Source: Gemmatimonas sp.
GTDB lineage: Bacteria > Gemmatimonadota > Gemmatimonadetes > Gemmatimonadales > Gemmatimonadaceae
DNA length: 38,248 nt
Assembly: GCA_025361705.1 (NCBI GenBank)
Contig: JANYJW010000042.1
Location: forward strand, 1-38,248
Reading direction: 5' to 3'
Position numbers and translations under genes: made by a program. How positions within the stretch are numbered: the first letter of the stretch is position 1; every line of letters starts with the position of its first letter. This document shows positions 1 through 8,318 of the stretch, one piece after another. The notes beneath the pieces are model-generated. The model was not told the DNA's origin and did not search any database. It saw only the letters and a list, made by a program, of their open reading frames with translations.

Positions 1-43
1 CCCCGACGAGGTACATGGGAATGTTGGAGTCGACAAAGATCAC
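1..43 (-). CDS. PIN-domain toxin, VapC type (5' end only)
   Basis: Only the first 14 codons lie in the window; the gene runs off the left edge. They begin with a GTG start and read V-I-F-V-D-S-N-I-P-M-Y-L-V-G, the usual opening of PIN-domain ribonucleases, whose first catalytic aspartate sits in the V-D-S-N motif. The GTG overlaps the TGA stop of the upstream antitoxin gene (GTGA), so the two are translationally coupled. In this family the toxin cleaves RNA and is neutralised by direct binding of the cognate antitoxin. Family assignment rests on the N-terminal motif plus the neighbour. Confidence 0.7.
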   Translation of the reverse strand, partial: MIFVDSNIPMYLVG

Positions 44-294
44 GGTGCGCCCTCGAGATACCCGCGCTCGATCTCAGCGAGCATGACGTCGATGTCGGCC
101 GTCGGGTACGCGTACTGCGCCGCCTCGCGCACCGCGGCGAGCTTGCGGCGCGGCTCGGCCGCCGGCTCGTCACGCCGCGCCGCTCGCAGGGCCTGCCGCA
201 CCCACTCGGCCACCGTCATGTGGTGCCGACGGGCGATGCGGCGGATCTCGGCGAACTCCGACTCGTCGAGGAGAACTTGCAGGCGTTGACTCAT
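40..294 (-). CDS. Ribbon-helix-helix antitoxin, VapB type
   Basis: An 84-residue protein starting M-S-Q-R-L-Q. Residues 4-40 fit a ribbon-helix-helix (CopG/RHH) DNA-binding fold: a short strand Q-V-L-L-D followed by helices containing E-F-A-E-I-R-R-I-A-R and V-A-E-W-V-R-Q-A-L-R. The C-terminal half is acidic and would wrap the toxin. The family binds its own promoter and neutralises the partner PIN ribonuclease. A longer reading frame opens at 336, but a good promoter lies at 302-330, between the two possible starts, so 294 is the better start. The gene overlaps the downstream toxin by four bases. Confidence 0.8.
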   Translation of the reverse strand: MSQRLQVLLDESEFAEIRRIARRHHMTVAEWVRQALRAARRDEPAAEPRRKLAAVREAAQYAYPTADIDVMLAEIERGYLEGAP

Positions 295-301
295 TGGTAT
301 G

Positions 302-330
302 AGTATAGGCAGCTGATGCAGGAAAGTAAA
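302..330 (-). promoter_or_regulatory. Promoter of the vapBC pair, probably leaderless
   Basis: On the minus strand a -35 hexamer TTTACT (325-330) is separated by exactly 17 bases from a -10 hexamer TATACT (302-307). The A of the antitoxin start codon is eight bases beyond the -10, about where transcription should begin, and no Shine-Dalgarno sequence fits between. The mRNA is therefore probably leaderless. The promoter also decides the antitoxin start. Confidence 0.6.
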
Positions 331-510
331 GGCCATGGTGTTCTCCGGTGGATGCGAAATGGATGCGAAATGGTGCCAGGGAGAGAGGCGTCAAGCGTGA
401 CCAAATTCGTGCCACGGGCATCATCCGGCGGCACTCAGCGGGCGACACGTTCGGTGGGCCCACCGCGTAGGTTAGGCAGTCACCGTACGACGTCCGTCCT
501 GAGGATCGCC

Positions 511-1134
511 ATGCCACAGCCCGTCCCGACGCCGCAGACGGCAGCGCCCGCTCCGCCCGCCCGTTCTGCGCCGACCGCCACCGAGATGTACGAGGCGGCG
601 CGACTGTCACGTCGCGAATTGCGCAATCAGGTGGACCAGCTGCAGGGCGAACGCCGACAGTTGCAGTCGCAACTGCAGCAGGCCACGAACCCAACGGACA
701 TCAAGGGCATCGAGGGACGCCTCGTCGCCACCGATGCACGCATCGCCGACGTCGAGAAGCAGCTGGCTGCTGCCGATGCCGTGGTGGCCAACCGCGCCGC
801 GATTCCTGGCGTGGTCGTGCAGGAACCGACGTCAAACAACGACATTCCGCCGGGCGTGATGGTAATGTCGGGCCTCGGGATGTCGATGGTGCTGTTGATC
901 CCCGTCTCCGTCGCGTACGCGCGGCGCATCTGGCGCCGCGCCGCGCAGGGGCAACCGGCGATTCCCTCCGATCTCTCCGACCGCATGACGAACATCGAGC
1001 GCGGCATCGAGGCCGTGGCCATCGAGGTCGAGCGGCTCGGCGAAGGCCAGCGCTTTGTCACGCAGCTGCTGGCGGAGTCGAACCGGCGGCAGGTGCCGGC
1101 GCTGCCGGCGCTGCCGGCCGACCAGGAGCGCTAG
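511..1134 (+). CDS. Coiled-coil protein with one membrane segment, function unknown
   Basis: A 207-residue protein that I cannot assign to a named family. The N-terminal 20 residues are rich in Pro, Ala and Thr. Residues about 25-90 form a strong coiled coil rich in Gln, Arg, Leu and Glu. One hydrophobic segment follows around residues 113-132 (M-V-M-S-G-L-G-M-S-M-V-L-L-I-P-V), then a basic stretch R-R-I-W-R-R, then a second amphipathic region and a short Pro/Ala tail. The start is set by GAGG six bases before ATG 511. It ends tail to tail with the next gene: both stop codons share the palindrome CTAG at 1131-1134. A structural role at the inner membrane is possible, but this is only inferred from topology. 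Confidence 0.7.
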   Translation: MPQPVPTPQTAAPAPPARSAPTATEMYEAARLSRRELRNQVDQLQGERRQLQSQLQQATNPTDIKGIEGRLVATDARIADVEKQLAAADAVVANRAAIPGVVVQEPTSNNDIPPGVMVMSGLGMSMVLLIPVSVAYARRIWRRAAQGQPAIPSDLSDRMTNIERGIEAVAIEVERLGEGQRFVTQLLAESNRRQVPALPALPADQER

Positions 1135-2375
1135 CCCAGCTCGGCGCGGAGCGCGGCGATGAGCGCGTCGACGTCGCGCTCGGTGTTGAACAGGTGCGTC
1201 GAGATGCGGTGGCCGATGAGAAAGTTCGTCGGCACCACCTTCACCAGCACGCGGTGCTTCAGCAGCAGGCGCTGCTGCAGGTCGCCGGCGTGCACGTCGC
1301 GCGGCAGTTCGTACGTCAGCAGCGGCGACGCCAGCGGCCCCGGGGCCGCGCTCACCACGCGCACCTTCGGCACCTGCACCAGCGCGTCCCACAGGTAGCG
1401 GCCGAGCGCGAGGTTGTGCGCCTCGATCTTTGCCGTACCAATGGCCTCGTGGTAGGCAATGGCCGCGGCGAGTCCGTGCACGCTGGGCAGGCTGGTGACT
1501 CCCGACGAGGCGGTGTACGCCTCGCGCCCGCTCTGCAGCGCAATGGGGTCCACGCGGCCGGCAAGGTCGCGCGCCAGGTACAGCACGCCCGTGCCCTTGG
1601 GCGCGAGCAGCCACTTGTGGCCGCTGGTGGCGTACGCGTGGCAGCCGAGGGCGTGCACGTCCACCGCCACGCCACCGACGGCTTGCGCACCATCGACGAC
1701 ACTCATGCATCCGGCGCGCCGTGCAAGCGCCGAGAGTTCCGCCACGGGCATGCGCAGCCCGGTCGACGTGAGCAGGTGCGAGAAGGCGAACACGCGCGTC
1801 TTGGGCGTGAGGCGGACGGCGAACTGCTCGATGATGGCGGCGGGGTTGTTCTCGCCCGGCGGAATGGCGACGACGTCGAGATGCACACCGTACTTGCGTG
1901 CCACCCAGTCCCAGCAGGCCCGGCCGCCCGGGTGCTCCTGGTCGGTGGTGATGATGCGCTCGCCCGCCGACCAGCTGATGCCCTGCGCCACCCAGTTGAG
2001 GCCTTCGGAGGTGCTGCGCGTGAGTACAAGCTCGTCGGTGGCGCATCCCATGAACGCGGCGGCCTTGGCGCGCACCTGCTCCATGGCGGTCTCGATGGGG
2101 CCGTAGCCCTGGGACGTCGGGTCGAGCTCGAGTTCGCGCCAGACGGCGATGGTGCGTTCCATCACGGGGCGCGGTGTCGGCCCCAGCGAACCCGTCTGCA
2201 GGTAGGTGAGTCCCGGTTCGAGCAGGATGTCAGCGGCGGTGGCAAGACCGCGCGGCACGACGGGATCTCCGCCGCCGCGTGCGGCGCGCATGCCCTGCGC
2301 GAGGGCCTTGGGGGCCATGAAGCCGGCGGCCGAGAGGGCGCCGAGCGACGACAGGAACGAACGGCGATCGGCCAT
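1131..2375 (-). CDS. Exported class V aminotransferase-fold PLP enzyme
   Basis: A 414-residue member of the PLP-dependent class V family (cysteine desulfurase / isopenicillin N epimerase-like). The PLP lysine is K254 in the motif S-G-H-K-W-L, and D-G-A-Q-A-V-G precedes it as in the family. The N-terminus D-R-R-S-F-L-S-S-L-G-A-L followed by a hydrophobic stretch is a twin-arginine signal, fitting export of a cofactor-loaded folded enzyme. The start at 2375 lies two bases after the stop of the upstream 2-hydroxyacid dehydrogenase gene, so the two are cotranscribed. The substrate cannot be told; similarity to epimerase/lyase members of the family is my estimate. An upstream in-frame start exists at 2444, but it would bury the twin-arginine signal and overlap the neighbour. 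Confidence 0.82.
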   Translation of the reverse strand: MADRRSFLSSLGALSAAGFMAPKALAQGMRAARGGGDPVVPRGLATAADILLEPGLTYLQTGSLGPTPRPVMERTIAVWRELELDPTSQGYGPIETAMEQVRAKAAAFMGCATDELVLTRSTSEGLNWVAQGISWSAGERIITTDQEHPGGRACWDWVARKYGVHLDVVAIPPGENNPAAIIEQFAVRLTPKTRVFAFSHLLTSTGLRMPVAELSALARRAGCMSVVDGAQAVGGVAVDVHALGCHAYATSGHKWLLAPKGTGVLYLARDLAGRVDPIALQSGREAYTASSGVTSLPSVHGLAAAIAYHEAIGTAKIEAHNLALGRYLWDALVQVPKVRVVSAAPGPLASPLLTYELPRDVHAGDLQQRLLLKHRVLVKVVPTNFLIGHRISTHLFNTERDVDALIAALRAELG

Positions 2376-2377
2376 GG

Positions 2378-3343
2378 TCAGTACCCCCGCTCGCGATCGA
2401 CGACCCATCGTGGCCGTTCGCCGCGCTCGAGCGTCGCGAGACATTCAAGGAAACCGCTGGTCGCACCCGCGACCGAGGTCGGACCCGAGCAATGCGGCGA
2501 GATCATCACGCGGGGATGATCCCACAGTGGAGACGACGCCGGGAGCGGCTCTTCGGTGAAGACGTCGAGCGCGGCCCCGCGCAGCCAGCCGCGGTCGAGG
2601 GCTTCGGGAAGCGCCGCTTCGTCGAGTACCGCACCGCGGCCGGCGTTGAGCAGCACGGCGCCGCGGCAGCATTCCAGGACGGCGCGCGAAAATAGTCCGC
2701 GCGTGGCCGGCGTGTCGGGGAGCGCGAGCACAATCCAGTCGCTGTCACCGACGAGTCGGGAGAGTGCCTCGACGCGGTGCATGGAGTGAAACGGGGTGGT
2801 GGCAGGTTCCGCGGCTCCCGTGCGCGATACACCGGTGACGGTCACGCCAAGCGTCGAGAGTGCACGGGCAATCGCGCTTCCCACATCGCCTGTGCCGACC
2901 ACCAGTGCGCGCGATCCAGCGACGCGCGGAACGTCGCGTGGCGCCCAGCGGTGGTCTCGCTGCGCGGCGGCGAGGTCGGGCAGCTGCTGCTGGAAGGCAA
3001 AGATGCGCGCCACGGCCCACTCGGCGATGGCCGGTCCGAACGACTCCGGCGTGCGCGTGAGCAGGATGGATGCATGGAGTGCGACCGGCGCCAGCCACGA
3101 GTCGACGCCCGCGCCGGTGCAATGCACCCAGCGTACGCTGCCCATGGTCGCGGCGCGGGGCGGACGCTTGAAGCCGAGGTAGGTGTCGGCCCACGCGAGG
3201 TCGCCGTCGGTGACGTCGGTGTGTGCGGCGCCGCGGAACTCGAGGTCGGGCCGCTGGGTGCGCAGTGCCGCAATGATCTCGGCGTGCGCCCGCGTGCCGA
3301 CGACGATGCGGCGTGGGGCAATGGTCGGGAGGGAAGGAGTCAC
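2378..3343 (-). CDS. D-2-hydroxyacid dehydrogenase
   Basis: A 321-residue NAD(P)-dependent dehydrogenase of the D-isomer-specific 2-hydroxyacid family, which interconverts 2-keto acids and D-2-hydroxy acids (glyoxylate/hydroxypyruvate reductases, phosphoglycerate dehydrogenase). The Rossmann motif G150-T-G-D-V-G155 is intact. The catalytic Arg-Glu-His set is visible as R236 (N-A-G-R-G-A-V), E265 (D-V-F-T-E-E-P) and H284 (S-P-H-C). The length matches short members such as GhrA rather than SerA with an ACT domain. It is first in a two-gene minus-strand unit with the exported PLP enzyme and is divergent from the methyltransferase gene, about 80 bases away. Confidence 0.88.
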   Translation of the reverse strand: MTPSLPTIAPRRIVVGTRAHAEIIAALRTQRPDLEFRGAAHTDVTDGDLAWADTYLGFKRPPRAATMGSVRWVHCTGAGVDSWLAPVALHASILLTRTPESFGPAIAEWAVARIFAFQQQLPDLAAAQRDHRWAPRDVPRVAGSRALVVGTGDVGSAIARALSTLGVTVTGVSRTGAAEPATTPFHSMHRVEALSRLVGDSDWIVLALPDTPATRGLFSRAVLECCRGAVLLNAGRGAVLDEAALPEALDRGWLRGAALDVFTEEPLPASSPLWDHPRVMISPHCSGPTSVAGATSGFLECLATLERGERPRWVVDRERGY

Positions 3344-3399
3344 GCCGCCTAATATGCCGGACGCTCGCCCCGCGCGCAGCGGCCGCTACATTTCACCCC

Positions 3400-3426
3400 A
3401 TGACGACCTGTCTGACTCTCCCGTGA
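3400..3426 (+). other. Possible 8-residue leader peptide overlapping the next gene
   Basis: An ATG at 3400 opens the frame M-T-T-C-L-T-L-P-stop. Its TGA overlaps the GTG (GTGA, 3423-3426) proposed as the start of the methyltransferase gene. A weak -10-like TACATT lies at 3387-3392, which would place the transcript start at or next to this ATG. No clear -35 is present. It could be a translated leader coupling initiation downstream, or chance. Confidence 0.2.
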
Positions 3427-4103
3427 AGCCGGTCCGACGCCTGGATGAGGCGGTGGCGCCCGACGGCACGGTGCTCGCGCTGCTCGAGCATGATGGCGAC
3501 TACGTGATCCGCGTGAACGGCGTGGACCTCATGTCGACGCGCCGCCACCACTCGGAAGATCAGCTCGCGCAGCTTGCGTGCGCCTCGCTCGGCGCGCGCC
3601 CGGGCGCGCAGGTTCTCATTGGTGGCCTGGGCCTGGGTTTCACGCTGAAGGCTGCATTGCGGGCGCTCCCGTCCGATGCGGTGGTGGTCGTGGCAGAGCT
3701 TGTCGCCGAGGTGATCGCGTGGAACCGCAACCCGGACTATCCATTTGCCTGCGACGCGCTGCGCGATGCGCGCGTGGAACTCGTGCCCGGCGACGTGGCG
3801 CAGGTGATGCGCGATCGGCGCGGAGCCTTTGACGCCATCATGCTGGACGTGGATAACGGCGCCGACCCGCTGACGACGGCGGGCAATGCCGCGCTCTACC
3901 GCGACGCGGGCATCCGGACGGCACGTGCAGCGCTCCGTCCTGGCGGCCAGTTGGCGTACTGGTCGGCGGACACCGATCGGGCGTTTGCCACGGCGCTGCG
4001 GCGCGCGCGGCTCACGGTGGAGGCGACGCTCGTGGGGGCGCGCGCGACGTCGAGGCCGCAGCACGTCATCTACGTGGGGCGTCCCCACGGAGTGAAGCCA
4101 TGA
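3423..4103 (+). CDS. Spermidine-synthase-like SAM methyltransferase
   Basis: About 226 residues with the class I methyltransferase fold as found in the spermidine/spermine synthase family. The SAM-binding glycine loop is G67-G-L-G-L-G72, the acidic residue ending strand 2 is E92 (V-V-A-E-L-V), and strand 4 carries D-A-I-M-L-D-V-D (D142, D144). The true spermidine synthase motif G-G-G-D-G is absent, so polyamine synthesis is doubtful and the acceptor substrate is unknown. The GTG at 3423 is taken as the start; an ATG at 3354 in the same frame would add 23 residues without a better ribosome site. The stop overlaps the start of the aldo/keto reductase by four bases (ATGA). Confidence 0.75.
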   Translation: MKPVRRLDEAVAPDGTVLALLEHDGDYVIRVNGVDLMSTRRHHSEDQLAQLACASLGARPGAQVLIGGLGLGFTLKAALRALPSDAVVVVAELVAEVIAWNRNPDYPFACDALRDARVELVPGDVAQVMRDRRGAFDAIMLDVDNGADPLTTAGNAALYRDAGIRTARAALRPGGQLAYWSADTDRAFATALRRARLTVEATLVGARATSRPQHVIYVGRPHGVKP

Positions 4104-5074
4104 TGGCCACCCGCACCTTCGGCCGCCTCGGCTGGCCCGTTTCGACGCTCGGCTATGGCATGTGGGGGCTCGCCGGCTGGTCGGGGACCGACGACGCGGA
4201 CGTGGCGCGCGCCCTCGAAGCGGCGGTGGCCGCCGGCGTGAATTTCTTCGACACCGCCTGGGGGTACGGTCGTGGCGCGAGCGAGCGCGTGCTCGGGGCG
4301 CTCGTGCGCGCGCATCCCGAACACCGGTTGTACACGGCCACCAAGATTCCGCCAAAGAACCTCGTCTGGCCGTCTCGGCGGGAGTTCACGCTGGACGACT
4401 GCTTTCCGCCGGACCACATCCGCGAATACACCGAGAAGTCGCTCGCCAACCTCGGGCTCGCGCGCATTGACCTGCTGCAGTTTCACGTGTGGGAAGACGC
4501 GTGGGCGCGCGACGAGCGGTGGCAGCGCATCATGGACGATCTGCGCCGCGAGGGCCTCATTGGCGCCGTGGGAGTCAGCGTGAACCGGTGGGAGCCGTGG
4601 AACTGCCTCGACACACTGGCCACGGGCCTCGTCGATGCCGTGCAAGTGATCTACAATGTGTTTGACCAGGCGCCGGAAGACACGCTCTTTCCTGCCTGCC
4701 GCGCCCTGGGCGTGGCGGTGATTGCTCGCGTGCCGTTCGACGAAGGGTCGCTGGCCGGACAACTGCGCGCCGACACGGCCTTTCCCGAAGGCGATTTCCG
4801 CCGCACCTACTTTGGCCCGAGCAATCTCGCGCCGACCGTACAGCGCGTGGACGCGCTGCGCTCGGTGCTGCCGGCCGGCCTGTCGCTGGCCGAGGCGGCG
4901 CTGCGGTTCACGGTGTCGCACGCCGAGGTGAGCACGGTCATTCCGGGCATGCGGCGACCCGCGCATGTGCACGCCAACGTCGCGGCGGTGGCGCGCGGCG
5001 CGCTGGGCGCACGGACGCGTGCCGTGCTGCGCGCGCATCGCTGGGATCGTGAACCGGCGGCGTGGAGCCTGTAG
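4100..5074 (+). CDS. Aldo/keto reductase
   Basis: A 324-residue NADPH-dependent oxidoreductase with the (beta/alpha)8 barrel typical of this family. The catalytic tetrad can be read: D51 and Y56 in F-F-D-T-A-W-G-Y-G, K82 in T-A-T-K-I-P, and H129 in L-L-Q-F-H-V-W. The C-terminal S-T-V-I-P-G-M-R-R is the expected cofactor-phosphate region. Family members reduce aldehydes and ketones of sugars and small metabolites; the substrate is not evident. ATG 4100 overlaps the preceding TGA, and a second ATG follows at once (4103), so the true N-terminus may be one residue shorter. It is probably cotranscribed with the methyltransferase. Confidence 0.9.
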   Translation: MMATRTFGRLGWPVSTLGYGMWGLAGWSGTDDADVARALEAAVAAGVNFFDTAWGYGRGASERVLGALVRAHPEHRLYTATKIPPKNLVWPSRREFTLDDCFPPDHIREYTEKSLANLGLARIDLLQFHVWEDAWARDERWQRIMDDLRREGLIGAVGVSVNRWEPWNCLDTLATGLVDAVQVIYNVFDQAPEDTLFPACRALGVAVIARVPFDEGSLAGQLRADTAFPEGDFRRTYFGPSNLAPTVQRVDALRSVLPAGLSLAEAALRFTVSHAEVSTVIPGMRRPAHVHANVAAVARGALGARTRAVLRAHRWDREPAAWSL

Positions 5075-5087
5075 CGCGCGACCGGGC

Positions 5088-6959
5088 TCAGCGGCTGTCG
5101 TCGGCCTCGAGCATCTGCCGAAAGTAGCCATCGACGGCGCGCAGCGCGTCGGGCGTGCCTTCCTGCTCCACGCGGCCATCGCGAATCACCACGATGCGGT
5201 CGACATCGGTGAGCATCGATTTGCGGTGCGCGACGATGAGTGTCGTGCGGCCGCTGGCGGCGCGTGAGAGGGCCTCCTTGACCATGGCCTCGGTGCGATA
5301 GTCGAGGTTGGCGGTGGCTTCGTCGAGGAGCAGCACGGTAGGCTGGGCGAGGAAGGCGCGCGCGAGCAAAATGCGCTGGCGTTCGCCGGCCGAGAGCTGG
5401 ACGCCGCGCTCGCCGACGGTGGTGCCCAGCCCGTCGGGCAACTGGTCGACGAACTTCGCGAGCCCGGCCAGCGTGACGGCCTGCGCCACGTCGGCATCGC
5501 TGGCATCGAACCGGCCATAGCGCACGTTGTCGGCGATGCTGCCGCGGAAGAGCATGCTGTCCACGGCGACGCCGCGGATAAGCTGCTGGATGGACGACGG
5601 CGCCACGGTGGCGAGGTCAACGCCGTCCACCAGCACGGCGCCGCGCTGCGGCCGGTACAACCCGGCGACGAGGTCGGTGATGGTGGTCTTGCCGGCGCCC
5701 GATGGCCCCACCAGCGCCACGCGTTCGCCGGGCTCGACGCGGAACGAGACGCCCTGCAGCACGGGGGTGCGCCCGTCGTACGCAAAGGTGACGTCGCGCA
5801 GCTCGATGGCGCCACGCGGCGCGACGAGCGCCGGCAGCGACTCGCCGGCGCCCTCGGGCTCGGCGAGCAGCCGCTGCGCGCGCCGCAGGGATCCGATGTG
5901 CTGCTGCATCTGCGTGTAGAGGTGCGTGAGCGACTCGATGGGCGCGTAGAGCTGCACGAGGTAGGTGAGAAAGAGCACGACGGTGCCCGGCGTGAGCTCG
6001 TGCTGCAGCGCCTGGTAGCCGCCGAGCGCGAGCACGCCGGCCTGCGACGTGACGACCACGCCGCCCTGCCACATCGCATAGCGCTTCTGCAGCCGCTGAC
6101 GGGTGACGTACCCGTCGTAGGCGTCGGTGAGCATGGCGGCCAGCCGCCGCGATTCGTGCTCGCCGGCGCCGAACGCGCGCACCGTCTTGATGCCCGAGAT
6201 GCCTTCCTGGATGCGCGCCGAGATGTCCTCCCAGGCGCCGTAGTAGCCGTCCATGTCGGCGTCGAGCGCGCGCACCATGCGCCACGTGACCACCGCGTAC
6301 ACCGGCACCGAGACGAGCGTCACGAGGGCGAGCGTGGCGTCGACAAAGAACATGATGACGAGGATGGCCACGAGGGTGAACAGTTCGGGCCACACCTCGT
6401 GGGCCATGCCGGTGACGATGGGCGAGATCTCGCCCGCCTGGTCGACCTGCTTGGCGATCTTGCCGGTGGCGCGCCGGTTGAAGAACTCGAGCGGCAGGTG
6501 GAGGACGTGCCGGTAGGTGCGCGTGATGAAGTCGCGTTCGATGTCGCTGCCGAGCCGCAGGGCGCGGTTCTCGCCCATCGTGGCGAACCACTGCGACACG
6601 AGCCGCACGACGACCATCAGGACGGCGCCCGCTGCCACGGTGGCAAACGCCTGCGGCAGGGTGCGTGCTTCGAGGTCGAGCGAGGCGCGCAGCGGCATGG
6701 TGACGATGCGCAGCGCACTCTCGCCGATGTGCGCCGCCGTCTGCAGCACGTCCTGCGCGAAGCGGCCGACCAGCTCGTTGGTGTCGTCGGAGACGAGCAG
6801 CCCGGCGATGTCGTCAATGATCGCCGAATAGATCCACGGCTCGACGAGCGCGGCCAGCGTGCCGAACGAAACCAGCGTGGCGACGATGCCGACCTCGCGC
6901 CACCGGCCGCGCGCCAGGGCGAGGATTTCTCGAAGGGGGCCCTGAGTCATGCGTGTCAT
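5088..6959 (-). CDS. ABC exporter, fused membrane and ATPase domains
   Basis: A 623-residue half-transporter of the type I exporter (MsbA/LmrA-like) class, working as a dimer in the inner membrane. Residues 1 to about 370 form the six-helix membrane domain; the loop between helices 1 and 2 is long (roughly residues 55-105). The ATPase domain shows Walker A G-P-S-G-A-G-K-T-T (about 417-425), signature L-S-A-G-E-R-Q (about 520), Walker B V-L-L-L-D-E-A-T (about 541) and the switch histidine in V-A-H-R-K-S, with Lys where Leu is usual. Substrate unknown; lipids, peptides and drugs are all carried by this class. The start could be M1 (6959) or M4 (6950). It follows the M23-like lipoprotein gene on the same strand after about 90 bases. 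Confidence 0.92.
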   Translation of the reverse strand: MTRMTQGPLREILALARGRWREVGIVATLVSFGTLAALVEPWIYSAIIDDIAGLLVSDDTNELVGRFAQDVLQTAAHIGESALRIVTMPLRASLDLEARTLPQAFATVAAGAVLMVVVRLVSQWFATMGENRALRLGSDIERDFITRTYRHVLHLPLEFFNRRATGKIAKQVDQAGEISPIVTGMAHEVWPELFTLVAILVIMFFVDATLALVTLVSVPVYAVVTWRMVRALDADMDGYYGAWEDISARIQEGISGIKTVRAFGAGEHESRRLAAMLTDAYDGYVTRQRLQKRYAMWQGGVVVTSQAGVLALGGYQALQHELTPGTVVLFLTYLVQLYAPIESLTHLYTQMQQHIGSLRRAQRLLAEPEGAGESLPALVAPRGAIELRDVTFAYDGRTPVLQGVSFRVEPGERVALVGPSGAGKTTITDLVAGLYRPQRGAVLVDGVDLATVAPSSIQQLIRGVAVDSMLFRGSIADNVRYGRFDASDADVAQAVTLAGLAKFVDQLPDGLGTTVGERGVQLSAGERQRILLARAFLAQPTVLLLDEATANLDYRTEAMVKEALSRAASGRTTLIVAHRKSMLTDVDRIVVIRDGRVEQEGTPDALRAVDGYFRQMLEADDSR

Positions 6960-7049
6960 GCCGAATGCCGTGGAGTCAGGGACGTGGCGCGGTGCGGGGG
7001 TGAGTCACGGTGGACGATGTGCGCGGAGGACGACGCGCGCAACGGGGTG

Positions 7050-8174
7050 TCAGCGCCCGAGTCCCAGCGCGCTCGCGTCGCCGCTGAGGTAGATCGGCCC
7101 GCGTTCGGTGTAGACGGCCGCGTTCGCCGTAATCGCGGCGGGATACGCGCCCCGTCTCCACTCCATGGTCAGCCGCGCCCGGCCGCCGCTCTCGTCCACG
7201 CGGTAGAGGGCGTACCACGTGCCCCCGTACTCGAGCGTGAGCACCAGCGTGCCGACCCCGTCGGCGGCAAGCCATGCGCCCGACGTGACCTGCTTGTTGC
7301 CGGCTGCGGACCAGTCGTGATCCATCAACTCCGCGCGCTGGAAGTGCCCGTACGGGTTGGTCACGTCGAAGAGCACCATCACGTCGTAGTACACCGCGTC
7401 GGGGACGCGCCAGCTCTTGTTGGTGAGAATCCACTCACCGACGAACGTGCCGCGATGATCGGCGTGAAAGAGCATCGGGTTGGTGAGGTACGGCTCCCAC
7501 GGGCGCGCGTTGCCGGCCGACGCGCCGGTGCTGAAGTACGGCGTGACGACCTCGGTGACGTGCCGTGCCACCAGCGCTGCCTTGACGTCGTCGCGCAGGT
7601 AGTCGAATGGCGACACCGGGGAGCCGGTGCTCCCGCCAGTGCGCTCGCCATCGGTGCGGCGGTTGTCGATGAGCATGAACTCGGCGCTGCCGGTCATGGT
7701 GCCGACGGCTGTCCCTTCGCTCACGGTGTCGCCGACTTTCACCAGAGGCAGGTCGACGTCCATGTGCTGACCAATGAGCCCTTGCCCATAGTCAATCGTG
7801 ACGAAATACTCGTGCCGTCCGTCGGGCGTGCCGCGTGGCCCCATGTCCTGAATGCGGGTGACAGTGCCAGCCGCCCAGCTGCGCACGGGGATGCCAAGGC
7901 GCGTGGGAATCCAGATGTGGTTCAGTCCTTCCACGTGTCCGCCCTGATGTCCGCCAAACGCTCCGAGGCCGTTGCCGGGACCGAGCAGGATGTCGCCGAT
8001 CGCCACGGGGAGGTTGAGGCGCACCGGCGAACCCCAGCTGGGCACGGGCTGGGTCCAGACGCCGCCGATGAACGTGACGGGTCGCTGGGGAGCAGGCGTC
8101 GGCTCGGTCGTGCCGCCGCCCCCGCAGGCGGCGACGCTGGCGAGCAGCGTGAAGCGTACCGCGATGCGGCGCAT
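7050..8174 (-). CDS. Lipoprotein with degenerate M23-peptidase-like domain
   Basis: A 374-residue protein whose N-terminus, M-R-R-I-A-V-R-F then a hydrophobic run ending V-A-A-C17, is a lipoprotein signal, followed by Gly/Thr/Pro-rich linker. Residues about 80-180 resemble the LytM/M23 beta-fold: N-H-I-W-I-P-T followed by G-I-P-V-R-S-W-A-A-G-T-V, and Y-F-V-T-I-D-Y-G-Q-G with K-V-G-D-T-V-S-E-G-T-A-V-G later. The zinc ligands of active M23 enzymes (H-x3-D and H-x-H) are not intact, so it is probably not a peptidase. The C-terminal half is of unknown fold. It is divergent from a second lipoprotein that shares a D/N-H-I-Y/W motif. The much longer frame upstream of 8174 is non-coding. Confidence 0.72.
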   Translation of the reverse strand: MRRIAVRFTLLASVAACGGGGTTEPTPAPQRPVTFIGGVWTQPVPSWGSPVRLNLPVAIGDILLGPGNGLGAFGGHQGGHVEGLNHIWIPTRLGIPVRSWAAGTVTRIQDMGPRGTPDGRHEYFVTIDYGQGLIGQHMDVDLPLVKVGDTVSEGTAVGTMTGSAEFMLIDNRRTDGERTGGSTGSPVSPFDYLRDDVKAALVARHVTEVVTPYFSTGASAGNARPWEPYLTNPMLFHADHRGTFVGEWILTNKSWRVPDAVYYDVMVLFDVTNPYGHFQRAELMDHDWSAAGNKQVTSGAWLAADGVGTLVLTLEYGGTWYALYRVDESGGRARLTMEWRRGAYPAAITANAAVYTERGPIYLSGDASALGLGR

Positions 8175-8229
8175 GGATGCAGGCACGGTGACTGGCAGCG
8201 AGTTGGGCAACTTCAGTAGTATCGGAGAG

Positions 8230-8250
8230 GTGACGTTATAGATAAGTGAC
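8230..8250. promoter_or_regulatory. AT-rich element between divergent lipoprotein genes
   Basis: The only AT-rich island in the 144-base divergent region is a TTATAGATAA core flanked by two direct copies of GTGAC (8230-8234 and 8246-8250), 16 bases apart. On the minus strand it contains a -10-like TATAAC (8235-8240), and on the plus strand TATAGA. No convincing -35 was found on either side. It could hold both promoters or a shared operator. Confidence 0.3.
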
Positions 8251-8318
8251 CGACGTGGCGGACGACTGTGACCGCCGACACGGAAGTTCCTGCGTGCGGC
8301 GCCAATCCTCAAAGGACC

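Noticed and set aside
1194..2519. 441-codon open frame on the plus strand
   Set aside because: Antisense to the class V PLP enzyme, which has an intact PLP-lysine motif and twin-arginine signal.
5898..8219. 773-codon open frame on the plus strand
   Set aside because: It lies antisense to the ABC exporter and the M23-like lipoprotein, is full of His, Arg, Asp and Gly typical of GC-rich shadow frames, and has no domain or signal.
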